Assembly (NCBI RefSeq): GCF_029227915.1
Contig: NC_079889.1
Coordinates: 6,264,001 to 6,328,000, forward strand
Reading direction: 5' to 3'
Length of the DNA stretch: 64,000 nucleotides
DNA from: Hydractinia symbiolongicarpus
Lineage: Eukaryota; Cnidaria; Hydrozoa; Anthoathecata; Hydractiniidae
The position numbers and the translations under genes are program-made. Positions 24,406 to 37,110 of this stretch are shown piece after piece. Positions within the stretch are counted from its first letter, which is position 1, and each line of letters starts with the position of its first letter. The notes beneath the pieces are model-generated. The model ran no database searches. It had not been told where the DNA came from and worked only from the letters and a program-made list of their open reading frames with translations.

Positions 24406-24625
24406 TTAGAACGCTCTTAACTACGTGCACAGTTCTATAAGGGCTGTAATATGGCCTTTTGCAGACTAATAAAGGCTTCACACGTAAATCACGTGGTTTC
24501 ACCTGCCTGCGAATGTTATCATTGGACTAGTTGTTCCAGTCTCAATGCGCTACAACGTCCCAAGTCATTTTCATTAGCGCCATCGCCTTAGAACGCTCTT
24601 AACTACGTGCACAGTCCAATAAAGG

Positions 24626-26304
24626 CTGTAATATGGCCTTTTGCTGTCTAATAAAGGCCTCACACGTAGATCACGTGGTTCCATCTGCCTGCGCAGGTTA
24701 CCATTGTACCATTTCTTCCAGTTTCAATGCACTACAACGTTCAAAGATGTTTTTCTTAGCGCCATGGCATTACAACACTCTTAACTGCGTGCATAGTCCT
24801 ATAAAGGCCGTAATATGGCCTTTTGCGGTCTAATAAAGGCCTCACACGTGGATCACGTGGTTCCATCTGCCTGCGCAGGTTACCATTGGACTATTCCTTC
24901 CAGTCTCAATGCGCTACAACGTTCCAAGTGGTTCTCCTTAGCGTTGTGGCCTTAGAACACTCTTAACTACGTGCACAGTCCTATAAAGGCTGTAATATGG
25001 CCTTTTGCAGTCTAATAAAGGCCTCACACGTAAATCACGTGGTTCCATCTGCCTGCAAACGTTACCATTGGACTATTCCTTCAAATCTCAATGCACTACA
25101 ACGTTCCAAGAGGTTTTCTTTGGCGCCGTGGCCTTACAACACTCTTAACTACGTGCACAGTCCTATAAAGGCCGTAATATGGCCTTTTGCAGCCTAATAA
25201 AGTCTTCACACGTAAATCACGTGGTTTCACCTACAACGTCCCAAGTCATTTTCATTAGCGCCGTCGCCTTAGAACGCTCTTAACTACATTCACAGTCCTA
25301 TAAAGGCTGTAATATGGCCTTTTGCAGTCTAATAAAGGCCTCACACGTAAATCACGTGGTTCCATCTGCCTGCGATTGTTACCATTGGACTATTCCTTCC
25401 AGTCTCAATGCACTACAACGTTCCAAGAGGTTTTCCTTGGCGCCGTGGCCTTACAACACTCTTAACTACGTGCACAGTCCTATAAAGGCCGTAATATGGC
25501 ATTTTGCAATCTAATAAAGGCCTCACACGTAAATCACGTGGTTCCATCTGCCTGCGAATGTTACCATTGGACTATTCCTTCCAGTCTCAATGCACTACAA
25601 CGTTCCAAGAGGTTTTCCTTGGCGCCGTGGCCTTACAACACTCTTAACTACGTGCACAGTCCTATAAAGGCCGTAATATGGCATTTTGCAGTCTAATAAA
25701 GGCGTCACACGTAGATCACGTGGTTCCATCTGCCTGCGCAGTTTACCATTGTACTATTTCTTCCAGTCTCAATGCACCACAACGTTCCAAGAGGTTTTCC
25801 TTAGCGCCATGGCCTTACAACACTCTTAACTACGTGCACAGTCCTATAAAGGCCGTAATATGGCATTTTCCAGTCTAATAAAGGCTTCACACGTAAATCA
25901 CGTGGTTTCACCTGCCTGCGAAGGTTACCATTGGACTATTCCTTCCGGTCTCAATGCGCTACAACGTCCCAAGTCATTTTCATTAGCGCCGTCGCCTTAA
26001 AACGCTCTTAACTACGTGCACAGTCCTATAAAGGCTGTAATATGGCCTTTTGCAGTCTAATAAAGGCCTCACACGTAAATCACGTGGTTCCATCTGCCTG
26101 CGCAGGTTACTATTGTACTATTTCTTCCAGTCTCAATGCACTACAACGTTCCGAGTGGTTCTCCTTAGCGCTGAGGCCTTAGAACACTCTTAACTACGTG
26201 CACAGTCCTATAAAGGCCGTAATATGGCCTTTTGCAGTCCAATAAAGGCGGCAGACGTAAATCACGCGGTTTCAGCTGCCTGCGCTGGTTACCATTGGAC
26301 TAGA
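24626..26304 (+). repeat. 1.68-kb segment, copy 2
   Basis: Copy of 17428-19106 at an offset of 7,198 bp, with the 135-bp truncated monomer at 25179-25313. Single-base differences include GCTGTCTAATAAAG near 24643, AGCCTAATAAAGTC near 25191 and CTGCGATTGTTACC near 25371. Its right two thirds were then used as the seed of the 1.23-kb unit repeated downstream. Confidence 0.88.
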
Positions 26305-26377
26305 CGTTCCAGTCTCAATGCGCTACAACGTCCAAAGTCATTTTCATTAGCGCCATCGCCTTAGAACGCTCTTAACT
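25144..26377 (+). repeat. 1.23-kb HOR, copy 1
   Basis: Starts with the GCAGCCTAATAAAG monomer and its 47-bp deletion, followed by two GCGAATG-type A monomers, a CACCACAACG monomer with ATTTTCCAGTC, a B, a C and a D monomer. The set recurs at 27463 (offset 2,319) and 28690. Correspondence with copy 2 ends near 26378, where this copy has CCTATAAATGCTG. Confidence 0.88.
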
Positions 26378-27316
26378 GCGTGCACAGTCCTATAAATGCT
26401 GTAATATGGCCTTTTGCAGTCTAATAAAGGCCTCACACGTAGATCACGTGGTTCCATCTGCCTGCGCAGTTTACCATTGTACTATTTCTTCCAGTCTCAA
26501 TGCACTACAACGTCCCAAGTCATTTTCATTAGCGCCGTCGCCTTAGAACGCTCTTAACTACGTGCACAGTCTTATAAAGGCTGTAATATGGCCTTTTGCA
26601 GTCTAATAAAGGCCTCACACGTAAATCACGTGGTTCCATCTGCCTGCGAATGTTACCATTGGACTATTCCTTCCAGTCTCAATGCACTACAACGTTCCAA
26701 GAGGTTTTCATTGGCGCCGTGGCCTTACAACACTCTTAACTACGTGCACAGTCCTATAAAGGCCGTAATATGGCCTTTTGCAGTCTAATAAAGGCCTCAC
26801 ACGTAAATCACGTGGTTCCATCTGCCTGCGCAGGTTACTATTGTACTATTTCTTCCAGTCTCAATGCACTACAACGTTCCGAGTGGTTCTCCTTAGCGCT
26901 GAGGCCTTAGAACACTCTTAACTACATGCACAGTCCATTAAAGGCTGTAATATGGCCTTTTGCAGTCTAATAAAGGCCTCACACGTAGATCACGTGGTTC
27001 CATCTGCCTGCGCAGTTTACCATTGTACTATTACTTCCAGTCTCAATGCACTACAACGTTCCAAGAGGTTTTCCTTAGCGCCATGGCCTTACAACACTCT
27101 TAACTACGTGCACAGTCCTATAAAGGCCGCAATATGGCATTTTGCAGTCTAATAAAGGCTTCACACGTAAATCACGTGGTTTCACCTGCCTGCGAATGTT
27201 ACCATTGGACTATTCCTTCCAGTCTCAATGCACTACAACGTTCCAAGAGGTTTTCCTTGGCGCCGTGGCCTTACAACACTCTTAACTACGTGCACAGTCC
27301 TATAAAGGCCGTAATA
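26378..27316 (+). repeat. Long-range segment, copy 1 (recurs 3.5-3.9 kb downstream)
   Basis: About 26378-26587 matches 29924-30133 at offset 3,546, then 26588-27316 matches 30498-31226 at offset 3,910. The difference of 364 bp is two monomers present only downstream (30134-30497). Shared rarities include CAGTCTTATAAAGG, GAGGTTTTCATTGG, CTATTACTTCC and GGCCGCAATATGG. Confidence 0.86.
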
Positions 27317-27462
27317 TGGCATTTTGCAATCCAATAAAGGCCTCACACGTAAATCACGTGGTTCCATCTGCCTGCAAAGGTTACCATTGGACTATTCCTT
27401 CCGGTCTCAATGCGCTACAACGTCCCAAGTCATTTTCATTAGCGCCGTCGCCTTAAAACGCT

Positions 27463-28689
27463 CTTAACTACGTGCACAGTCCTATAAAGGCCGTAATATG
27501 GCCTTTTGCAGCCTAATAAAGGCTTCACACGTAAATCACGTGGTTTCACCTACAACGTCCCAAGTCATTTTCATTAGCGCCGTCGCCTTAGAACGCTCTT
27601 AACTACATTCACAGTCCTATAAAGGCTGTAATATGGCCTTTTGCAGTCTAATAAAGGCCTCACACGTAAATCACGTGGTTCCATCTGCCTGCGAATGTTA
27701 CCATTGGACTATTCCTTCCAGTCTCAATGCACTACAACGTTCCAAGAGGTTTTCCTTGGCGCCGTGGCCTTACAACACTCTTAACTACGTGCACAGTCCT
27801 ATAAAGGCCGTAATATGGCATTTTGCAATCTAATAAAGGCCTCACACGTAAATCACGTGGTTCTATCTGCCTGCGAATGTTACCATTGGACTATTCCTTC
27901 CAGTCTCAATGCACTACAACGTTCCAAGAGGTTTTCCTTGGCGCCGTGGCCTTACAACACTCTTAACTACGTGCACAGTCCTATAAAGGCCGTAATATGG
28001 CATTTTGCAGTCTAATAAAGGCCTCACACGTAGATCACGTGGTTCCATCTGCCTGCGCAGTTTACCATTGTACTATTTCTTCCAGTCTCAATGCACCACA
28101 ACGTTCCAAGAGGTTTTCCTTAGCGCCATGGCCTTACAACACTCTTAACTACGTGCACAGTCCTATAAAGGCCGTAATATGGCATTTTCCAGTCTAATAA
28201 AGGCTTCACACGTAAATCACGTGGTTTCACCTGCCTGCGAAGGTTACCATTGGACTATTCCTTCCGGTCTCAATGCGCTACAACGTCCCAAGTCATTTTC
28301 ATTAGCGCCGTCGCCTTAAAACGCTCTTAACTACGTGCACAGTCCTATAAAGGCTGTAATATGGCCTTTTGCAGTCTAATAAAGGCCTCACACGTAAATC
28401 ACGTGGTTCCATCTGCCTGCGCAGGTTACTATTGTACTATTTCTTCCAGTCTCAATGCACTACAACGTTCCGAGTGGTTCTCCTTAGCGCTGAGGCCTTA
28501 GAACACTCTTAACTACGTGCACAGTCCTATAAAGGCCGTAATATGGCCTTTTGCAGTCCAATAAAGGCGGCAGACGTAAATCACGCGGTTTCAGCTGCCT
28601 GCGCAGGTTACCATTGGACTAGACGTTCCAGTCTCAATGCGCTACAACGTCCAAAGTCATTTTCATTAGCGCCATCGCCTTAGAACGCT
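27463..28689 (+). repeat. 1.23-kb HOR, copy 2 (1,227 bp)
   Basis: Landmarks at 27498 (135-bp monomer), 27633, 27815 and 27997 match 25179, 25314, 25496 and 25678. It is directly followed by copy 3, so copies 2 and 3 form a perfect tandem. A private change GTGGTTCTATCTG is seen near 27860. Confidence 0.92.
27498..27632 (+). repeat. 135-bp truncated monomer in 1.23-kb HOR
   Basis: Same 47-bp deletion as 17981 and 25179. It carries GCAGCCTAATAAAG, which 17981 lacks (GCAGTCTAATAAAG), so it derives from the 25179 lineage. Its tandem counterpart is 28725-28859. Confidence 0.88.
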
Positions 28690-29924
28690 CTTAACTACGT
28701 GCACAGTCCTATAAAGGCCGTAATATGGCCTTTTGCAGCCTAATAAAGGCTTCACACGTAAATCACGTGGTTTCACCTACAACGTCCCAAGTCATTTTCA
28801 TTAGCGCCGTCGCCTTAGAACGCTCTTAACTACATTCACAGTCCTATAAAGGCTGTAATATGGCCTTTTGCAGTCTAATAAAGGCCTCACACGTAAATCA
28901 CGTGGTTCCATCTGCCTGCGAATGTTACCATTGGACTATTTCTTCCAGTCTCAATGCACTACAACGTTCCAAGAGGTTTTCCTTGGCGCCGTGGCCTTAC
29001 AACACTCTTAACTACGTGCACAGTCCTATAAAGGCCGTAATATGGCATTTTGCAATCTAATAAAGGCCTCACACGTAAATCACGTGGTTCCATCTGCCTG
29101 CGAATGTTACCATTGGACTATTCCTTCCAGTCTCAATGCACTACAACGTTCCAAGAGGTTTTCCTTGGCGCCGTGGCCTTACAACACTCTTAACTACGTG
29201 CACAGTCCTATAAAGGCCGTAATATGGCATTTTGCAGTCTAATAAAGGCCTCACACGTAGATCACGTGGTTCCATCTGCCTGCGCAGTTTACCATTGTAC
29301 TATTTCTTCCAGTCTCAATGCACCACAACGTTCCAAGAGGTTTTCCTTAGAGCCATGGCCTTACAACACTCTTAACTACGTGCACAGTCCTATAAAGGCC
29401 GTAATATTGCATTTTCCAGTCTAATAAAGGCTTCACACGTAAATCACGTGGTTTCACCTGCCTGCGAAGGTTACCATTGGACTATTCCTTCCGGTCTCAA
29501 TGCGCTACAACGTCCCAAGTCATTTTCATTAGCGCCGTCGCCTTAAAACGCTCTTAACTACGTGCACAGTCCTATAAAGGCTGTAATATGGCCTTTTGCA
29601 GTCTAATAAAGGCCTCACACGTAAATCACGTGGTTCCATCTGCCTGCGCAGGTTACTATTGTACTATTTCTTCCAGTCTCAATGCACTACAACGTTCCGA
29701 GTGGTTCTCCTTAGCGCTGAGGCCTTAGAACACTCTTAACTACGTGCACAGTCCTATAAAGGCCGTAATATGGCCTTTTGCAGTCCAATAAAGGCGGCAG
29801 ACGTAAATCACGCGGTTTCAGCTGCCTGCGCAGGTTACCATTGGACTAGACGTTCCAGTTTCAATGCGCTACAACGTCCAAAGTCATTTTCATTAGCGCC
29901 ATCGCCTTAGAACGCTCTTAACTG
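28690..29924 (+). repeat. 1.23-kb HOR, copy 3
   Basis: Landmarks at 28725, 28860, 29042 and 29224 are each 1,227 bp after copy 2. It differs in GGACTATTTCTTCC near 28935, CCTTAGAGCCATGG near 29345 and GTAATATTGC near 29402. After about 29924 it continues with the same flank as copy 1 (CTGCGTGCACAG, CCTATAAATGCTG), showing that copy 2 plus part of a flank was inserted between the two ends of the original. Confidence 0.9.
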
Positions 29925-31226
29925 CGTGCACAGTCCTATAAATGCTGTAATATGGCCTTTTGCAGTCTAATAAAGGCCTCACACGTAGATCACGTGGTTC
30001 CATCTGCCTGCGCAGTTTACCATTGTACTATTTCTTCCAGTCTCAATGCACTACAACGTCCCAAGTCATTTTCATTAGCGCCGTCGCCTTAGAACGCTCT
30101 TAACTACGTGCACATTCCTATAAAGGCTGTAATATGGCCTTTTGCAGTCTAATAAAGGCCTCACACGTAAATCACGTGGTTTCACCTGCCTGCGAATTTT
30201 ACCATTGGACTATTCCTTCCAGTCTCAATGCGCTACAACGTCCCAAGTCATTTTCATTAGCGCCGTCGCCTTAGAACGCTCTTAACTACGTGCACAGTCT
30301 TATAAAGGCTGTAATATGGCCTTTTGCAGTCTAATAAAGGCCTCACACGTAAATCACGTGGTTTCACCTGCCTGCAAATTTTACCATTGGACTATTCCTT
30401 CCAGTCTCAATGCGCTACAACGTCCCAAGTCATTTTCATTAGCGCCGTCGCCTTAGAACGCTCTTAACTACGTGCACAGTCTTATAAAGGCTGTAATATG
30501 GCCTTTTGCAGTCTAATAAAGGCCTCACACGTAAATCACGTGGTTCCATCTGCCTGCGAATGTTACCATTGGACTATTCCTTCCAGTCTCAATGCACTAC
30601 AACGTTCCAAGAGGTTTTCATTGGCGCCGTGGCCTTACAACACTCTTAACTACGTGCACAGTCCTATAAAGGCCGTAATATGGCCTTTTGCAGTCTAATA
30701 AAGGCCTCACACGTAAATCACGTGGTTCCATCTGCCTGCGCAGGTTACTATTGTACTATTTCTTCCAGTCTCAATGCACTACAACGTTCCGAGTGGTTCT
30801 CCTTAGCGCTGAGGCCTTAGAACACTCTTAACTACATGCACAGTCCATTAAAGGCTGTAATATGGCCTTTTGCAGTCTAATAAAGGCCTCACACGTAGAT
30901 CACGTGGTTCCATCTGCCTGCGCAGTTTACCATTGTACTATTACTTCCAGTCTCAATGCACTACAACGTTCCAAGAGGTTTTCCTTAGCGCCATGGCCTT
31001 ACAACACTCTTAACTACGTGCACAGTCCTATAAAGGCCGCAATATGGCATTTTGCAGTCTAATAAAGGCTTCACACGTAAATCACGTGGTTTCACCTGCC
31101 TGCGAATGTTACCATTGTACTATTCCTTCCAGTCTCAATGCACTACAACGTTCCAAGAGGTTTTCCTTGGCGCTGTGGCCTTACAACACTCTTAACTACG
31201 TGCACAGTCCTATAAAGGCCGTAATA
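29925..31226 (+). repeat. Long-range segment, copy 2 with two-monomer expansion
   Basis: Counterpart of 26378-27316. It contains two adjacent, nearly identical monomers at 30134-30315 and 30316-30497, marked by GCGAATTTTACC and GCAAATTTTACC, that have no equivalent in copy 1. Divergence from copy 1 at about 31227 coincides with a D-type monomer (GTCCAATAAAGGCGGC). Confidence 0.86.
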
Positions 31227-31407
31227 TGGCCTTTTGCAGTCCAATAAAGGCGGCAGACGTAAATCACGCGGTTTCAGCTGCCTGCGCAGGTTACCATTGG
31301 ACTAGACGTTCCAGTCTCAATGCGCTACAACGTCCAAAGTCATTTTCATTAGCGCCATCGCCTTAGAACGCTCTTAACTACGTGCACAGTCCTATAAAGG
31401 CTGTAAT
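31226..31407 (+). repeat. Representative monomer with D-type 5' half
   Basis: This copy shows a linked set of 5' changes: GTCCAATAAAGG in place of GTCTAATAAAGG, GGCAGACGTAAATC in place of CTCACACGTAAATC, CACGCGGTTTCAGCTGCC in place of CACGTGG, and often CTAGACG or CTAGTCG after ACCATTGGA. The same combination recurs at 621, 1522, 9640, 13262, 16347, 19572, 23370, 26224 and 28550 and, as CACACGG, in the last 14 kb. Its changes destroy the CACGTG palindrome and one arm of the GGCCTTT/AAAGGCC dyad. The combination stays together, so it is a true sub-family. Confidence 0.85.
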
Positions 31408-33759
31408 ATGGCCTTTTGCAGTCTAATAAAGGCCTCACACGTAAATCACGTGGTTCCATCTGCCTGCGAATGTTACCATTGGACTATTCCTTCCAGTCTC
31501 AATGCACTACAACGTTCCAAGAGGTTTTCCTTGGCGCTGTGGCCTTACAACCCTCTTAACTACGTGCACAGTCCTATAAAGGCCGTAATATGGCATTTTG
31601 CAGTCCAATAAAGGCGGCAGACGTAAATCACGCGGTTTCAGCTGCCTGCGCAAGTTACCAGTGGACTAGTTCTTCCAGTCTCAATGCGCTACAACGTCCC
31701 AAGTCGTTTTCATTAGCGCCGTCGCCTTAGAACGCTCTTAACTACGTGCACAGTCATATAAAGGCTGTAATATGGCCTTTTGCAGTCTAATAAAGGCCTC
31801 ACATGTAGATCACGTGGTTCCATCCGCCTGCGCAGTTTACCATTGTACTATTTCTTCCAGTCTCAATGCACTACAACGTCCCAAGTCATTTTCATTAGCG
31901 CCGTCGCCTTAGAACGCTCTTAACTACGTGCACATTTCTATAAAGGCTGTAATATGGCCTTTTGCAGTCTAATAAAGGCCTCACACGTAAATCACGTGGT
32001 TTCACCTGCCTGCGAAGTTTACCATTGGACTATTCCTTCCAGTCTCAATGCGCTACAACGTCCCAAGTCATTTTCATTAGCGCCGTCGCCTTAGAACGCT
32101 CTTAACTGCGTGCACAGTCCTATAAAGGCTGTAATATGGCCTTTTGCAGTCTAATAAAGGCCTCACACGTAAATCACGTGGTTCCATCTGCCTGCGAATG
32201 TTACCATTGGACTATTCCTTCCAGTCTCAATGCACTACAACGTTCCAAGAGGTTTTCCTTGGCGCTGTGGCCTTACAACACTCTTAACTACGTGCACAGT
32301 CCTATAAAGGCCGTAATATGGCATTTTGCAGTCTAATAAAGGCTTCACACGTAAATCCCTTGGTTCACCTGCCTGCGCAGGTTACCAGTGGACTAGTTCT
32401 TCCAGTCTCAATGCGCTACAACGTCCCAAGTCGTTTTCATTAGCGCCGTCGCCTTAGAACGCTCTTAACTACGTGCACAGTCCTATAAAGGCTGTAATAT
32501 GGCCTTTTGCAGTCTAATAAAGGCCTCACACGTAAATCACGTGGTTCCATCTGCCTGCGAATGTTACCATTGGACTATTCCTTCCAGTCTCAATGCACTA
32601 CAACGTTCCAAGAGGTTTTCTTTGGCGCCGTGGCCTTACAACACTCTTAACTACGTGCACAGTCCTATAAAGGCCGTAATATGGCATTTTGCAGTCTAAT
32701 AAAGGCCTCACAGGTAAATCACGTTGTTCCATCTGCCTGCGAATGTTACCATTGGACTATTCCTTCCAGTCTCAATGCACTACAACGTTCCAAGAGGTTT
32801 TCCTTGGCGCCGTGGCCTTACAACACTCTTAACTACGTGCACAGTCCTATAAAGGCAGTAATATGGCATTTCGCAGTCTAATAAAGGCCTGACACGTAAA
32901 TCACGTGGTTTCACCTGCCTGCGCAGGTTACTATTGGACTAGTTGTTCCAGTCTCAATGCGCTACAACGTCCCAAGTCATTTTCATTAGCGCCATCGCCT
33001 TAGAACGCTCTTAACTACGTGCACAGTCCTATAAAGGCTGTAATATGGCCTTTTGCAGTCTAATAAAGGCTTCACACGTAGATCACGTGGTTCCATCTGC
33101 CTGCGCAGGTTACCATTGTACCATTTCTTCCAGTCTTAAAGCACTTCAACGTTCCAAGAGGTTTTCCTTAGCGCAATGGCCTTACAACACTCTTAACTAC
33201 GTGCACAGTCCTATAAAGGCCGTAATATGGCCTTTTGCAGTCTAATAAAGGCTTCACACGTAAATCACGTGGTTTCACCAGTCTGTAAAGGTTACCATTG
33301 GACTATTTCTTCCAGTCTCAATGTGCTACAACGTCCCAAGTTATTTTCATTAGCGACGTCGCCTTAGAACGCTCTTAACTACGTGCACAGTCCTATAAAG
33401 GCTGTAATATGGCCTTTTGCAGTCCCATAAAGGCCTCACACGTAGATCACGTGGTTCCATCTGCCTGCGCAGTTTACCATTGTACTATTTCTTCCAGTGT
33501 CAATGCACTACAACGTTCCAAGAGGTTTTCCTTAGCGCCATGGCCTTACAACACTCTTAACTACGTGCACAGTCCTATAAAGGCCGTAATATGGCATTTT
33601 GCAGTCTAATAAAGGCCTCACACGTAGATCACGTGGTTCCATCTGCCTGCGCAGGTTACCATTGTAATATTTCTTCCAGTCTTAATGCACTTCAACGTTC
33701 CAAGTCATTTTCATTAGCGCCGTCGCCTTAGAACGCTCTTAACTGCCTGCACAGTCCTA
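31227..33759 (+). repeat. Mosaic satellite block left of the 8-kb unit
   Basis: Mixed monomers with GCGAATGTTACC A copies dominant. The two-monomer group at 32136-32498, ending in the aberrant GTAAATCCCTTGGTTCACC monomer, recurs at 33773-34135 (offset 1,637), and again at 41785-42147 and 43787-44149. One odd monomer near 33270-33290 carries CACCAGTCTGTAAAGG; its relatives with CACCAGTCTGCAAAGG lie near 35096 and 43291. Confidence 0.78.
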
Positions 33760-34129
33760 TAAAGGCTGTAATATGGCCTTTTGCAGTCTAATAAAGGCCT
33801 CACACGTAAATCACGTGGTTCCATCTGCCTGCGAATGTTACCATTGGACTATTCCTTCCAGTCTCAATGCACTACAACGTTCCAAGAGGTTTTCCTTGGC
33901 GCTGTGGCCTTACAACACTCTCAACTACGTGCACAGTCCTATAAAGGCCGTAATATGGCATTTTGCAGTCTAATAAAGGCTTCACACGTAAATCCCTTGG
34001 TTCACCTGCCTGCGCAGGTTACCAGTGGACTAGTTCTTCCAGTCTCAATGCGCTACAACGTCCCAAGTCGTTTTCATTAGCGCCGTCGCCTTAGAACGCT
34101 CTTAACTACGTGCACAGTCCTATAAAGGC

Positions 34130-35949
34130 TGTAATATGGCCTTTTGCAGTCTAATAAAGGCCTCACACGTAGATCACGTGGTTCCATCTGCCTGCGCAGT
34201 TTACCATTGTACTATTTCTTCCAGTCTCAATGCACCACAACGTTCCAAGAGGTTTTCCCTAGCGCCATGGCCTTACAACACTCTTAACTACGTGCACAGT
34301 CCTATAAAGCCCGTAATATGGCATTTTCCAGTTTAATAAAGGCTTCACACGTAAATCACGTGGTTTCACCTGCCTGCGAAGGTTACCATTGGATATTCCT
34401 TCCAGTCTCAATGCGCTACAACGTCCCAAGTCATTTTCATTAGCGCCGTCGCCTTAAAACGCTCTTAACTACGTGCACAGTCCTATAAAGGCTGTAATAT
34501 GGCCTTTTGCAGTCTAATAAAGGCCTCACACGTAAATCACGTGGTTCCATCTGCCTGCGCAGGTTACTATTGTACTATTTCTTCCAGTCTCAATGCACTA
34601 CAACGTTCCGTGTGGTTCTCCTTTAGCGCTGAGGCCTTAGAACACTTTTAACTACATACACAGTCCATTAAAGGCTGTAATATGGCCTTTTGCAGTCTAA
34701 TAAAGGCCTGACACGTAAATCACGTGGTTTCACCTGCCTGTGCAGGTTACTATTGGACTAGTTGTTCCAGTCTCAATGCGCTACAACGTCCCAAGTCATT
34801 TTCATTAGCGCCATCGCCTTAGAACGCTCTTAACTACATGCACAGTCCTATAAAGGCTGTAATATGGCCTTTTGCAGTCTAATAAAGGCCTCACACGTAG
34901 ATCACGTGGTTCCATCTGCCTGCGCAGGTTACCATTGTACTATTTCTTCCAGTCTTAATGCACTTCAACGTTCCAAGAGGTTTTCCTTAGCGCAATGGCC
35001 TTACAACACTCTTAACTACGTGCACAGTCCTATAAAGGCCGTAATATGGCCTTTTGCAGTCTAATAAAGGCTTCACACGTAAATCACGTGGTTTCACCAG
35101 TCTGCAAAGGTTACCATTGGACTATTCCTTCAAGTCTCAATGCGCTACAACGTCCCAAGTTATTTTCATTAGCGCCATCGCCTTAAAACGCTCTTAACTA
35201 CGTGCACAGTCCTATAAAGGCTGTAATATGGCCTTTTGCAGTCTAATAAAGGCCTCACACGTAGATCACGTGGCTCCATCCGCCTGCGCAGTTTACCATT
35301 GTACTATTTCTTCCAGTCTCAATGCACTACAACGTCCCAAGTCATTTTCATTAGCGCCGTCGCCTTAGAACGCTCTTAACTACGTGCACATTCCTATAAA
35401 GGCTGTAATATGGCCTTTTGCAGTCTAATAAAGGCCTCACACGTAAATCACGTGGTTTCACCTGCCTGCGAAATTTACCATTGGACTATTCCTTCCAGTC
35501 TCAATGCGCTACAACGTCCCAAGTCATTTTCATTAGCGCCGTCGCCTTAGAACGCTCTTAACTGCCTGCACAGTCCTATAAAGGCTGTAATATGGCCTTT
35601 TGCAGTCTAATAAAGGCCTCACACGTAAATCACGTGGTTCCATCTGCCTGCGAATGTTACCATTGGACTATTCCTTCCAGTCTCAATGCACTACAACGTT
35701 CCAAGAGGTTTTCCTTGGCGCTGTGGCCTTACAACACTCTTAACTACGTGCACAGTCCTATAAAGGCCGTAATATGGCATTTTGCAGTCTAATAAAGGCC
35801 TCACACGTAAATCACGTTGTTCCATCTGCCTGCGAATGTTACCATTGTACTATTCCTTCCAGTCTCAATGCACTACAACGTTCCAAGAGGTTTTCCTTGG
35901 CGCCGTGGCCTTACAACACTCTTAACTACGTGCACAGTCCTATAAAGGC
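34130..35949 (+). repeat. Nested 10-monomer HOR in the 8-kb unit, copy 1 (1,820 bp)
   Basis: Landmarks 34136 and 34864 recur at 35956 and 36685, offset 1,820 then 1,821. The one-base shift is due to a deletion at about 34393 (GGATATTCC for GGACTATTCC). Shared markers are AAAGCCCGTAAT, TTCCGTGTGGTTCTCC and ACATACACAG. Similarity to the next copy fades after about 35290. Confidence 0.87.
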
Positions 35950-37110
35950 TGTAATATGGCCTTTTGCAGTCTAATAAAGGCCTCACACGTAGATCACGTG
36001 GTTCCATCTGCCTGCGCAGTTTACCATTGTACTATTTCTTCCAGTCTCAATGCACCACAACGTTCCAAGAGGTTTTCCCTGGCGCCATGGCCTTACAACA
36101 CTCTTAACTACGTGCACAGTCCTATAAAGCCCGTAATATGGCATTTTCCAGTTTAATAAAGGCTTCACACGTAAATCACGTGGTTTCACATGCCTGCGAA
36201 GGTTACCATTGGACTATTCCTTCCAGTCTCAATGCGCTACAACGTTCCAAGTCATTTTCATTAGCGCCGTCGCCTTAAAACGCTCTTAACTACGTGCACA
36301 GTCCTATAAAGGCTGTAATATGGCCTTTTGCAGTCTAATAAAGGCCTCACACGTAAATCACGTGGTTCCATCTGCCTGCGCAGGTTACTATTGTACTATT
36401 TCTTCCAGTCTCAATGCACTACAACGTTCCGTGTGGTTCTCCTTTAGCGCTGAGGCCTTAGAACACTTTTAACTACATACACAGTCCATTAAAGGCTGTA
36501 ATATGGCCTTTTGCAGTCTAATAAAGGCCTGACACGTAAATCACGTGGTTTCACCTGCCTGCGCAGGTTACTATTGGACTAGTTGTTCCAGTCTCAATGC
36601 GCTACAACGTCCCAAGTCATTTTCATTAGCGCCATCGCCTTAGAACGCTCTTAACTACGTGCACAGTCCTATAAAGGCTGTAATATGGCCTTTTGCAGTC
36701 TAATAAAGGCCTCACACGTAGATCACGTGGTTCCATCTGCCTGCGCAGGTTACCATTGTACTATTTCTTCCAGTCTTAATGCACTTCAACGTTCCAAGAG
36801 GTTTTCCTTAGCGCAATGGCCTTACAACACTCTTAACTACGTGCACAGTCCTATAAAGGCAGTAATATGGCATTTCGCAGTCTAATAAAGGCTTCACACG
36901 TAAATCACGTGGTTTCACCTGCCTGCGAAGGTTACCATTGGACTATTCCTTCAAGTCTCAATGCGCTACAACGTCCCAAGTTATTTTCATTAGCGCCATC
37001 GCCTTAAAACGCTCTTAACTACGTGCACAGTCCTATAAAGGCTGTAATATGGCCTTTTGCAGTCTAATAAAGGCCTCACACGTAGATCACGTGGTTCCAT
37101 CTGCCTGCGC
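35950..37110 (+). repeat. Nested 10-monomer HOR in the 8-kb unit, copy 2 (partial)
   Basis: Second copy of the 1,820-bp repeat inside the 8-kb unit. The same nested pair exists in the downstream 8-kb copy (42330 versus 44150, also 1,820 bp apart), so the 10-mer doubled before the 8-kb duplication. A private change is GGTTTCACATGCC near 36185, shared with 44388. Confidence 0.86.
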
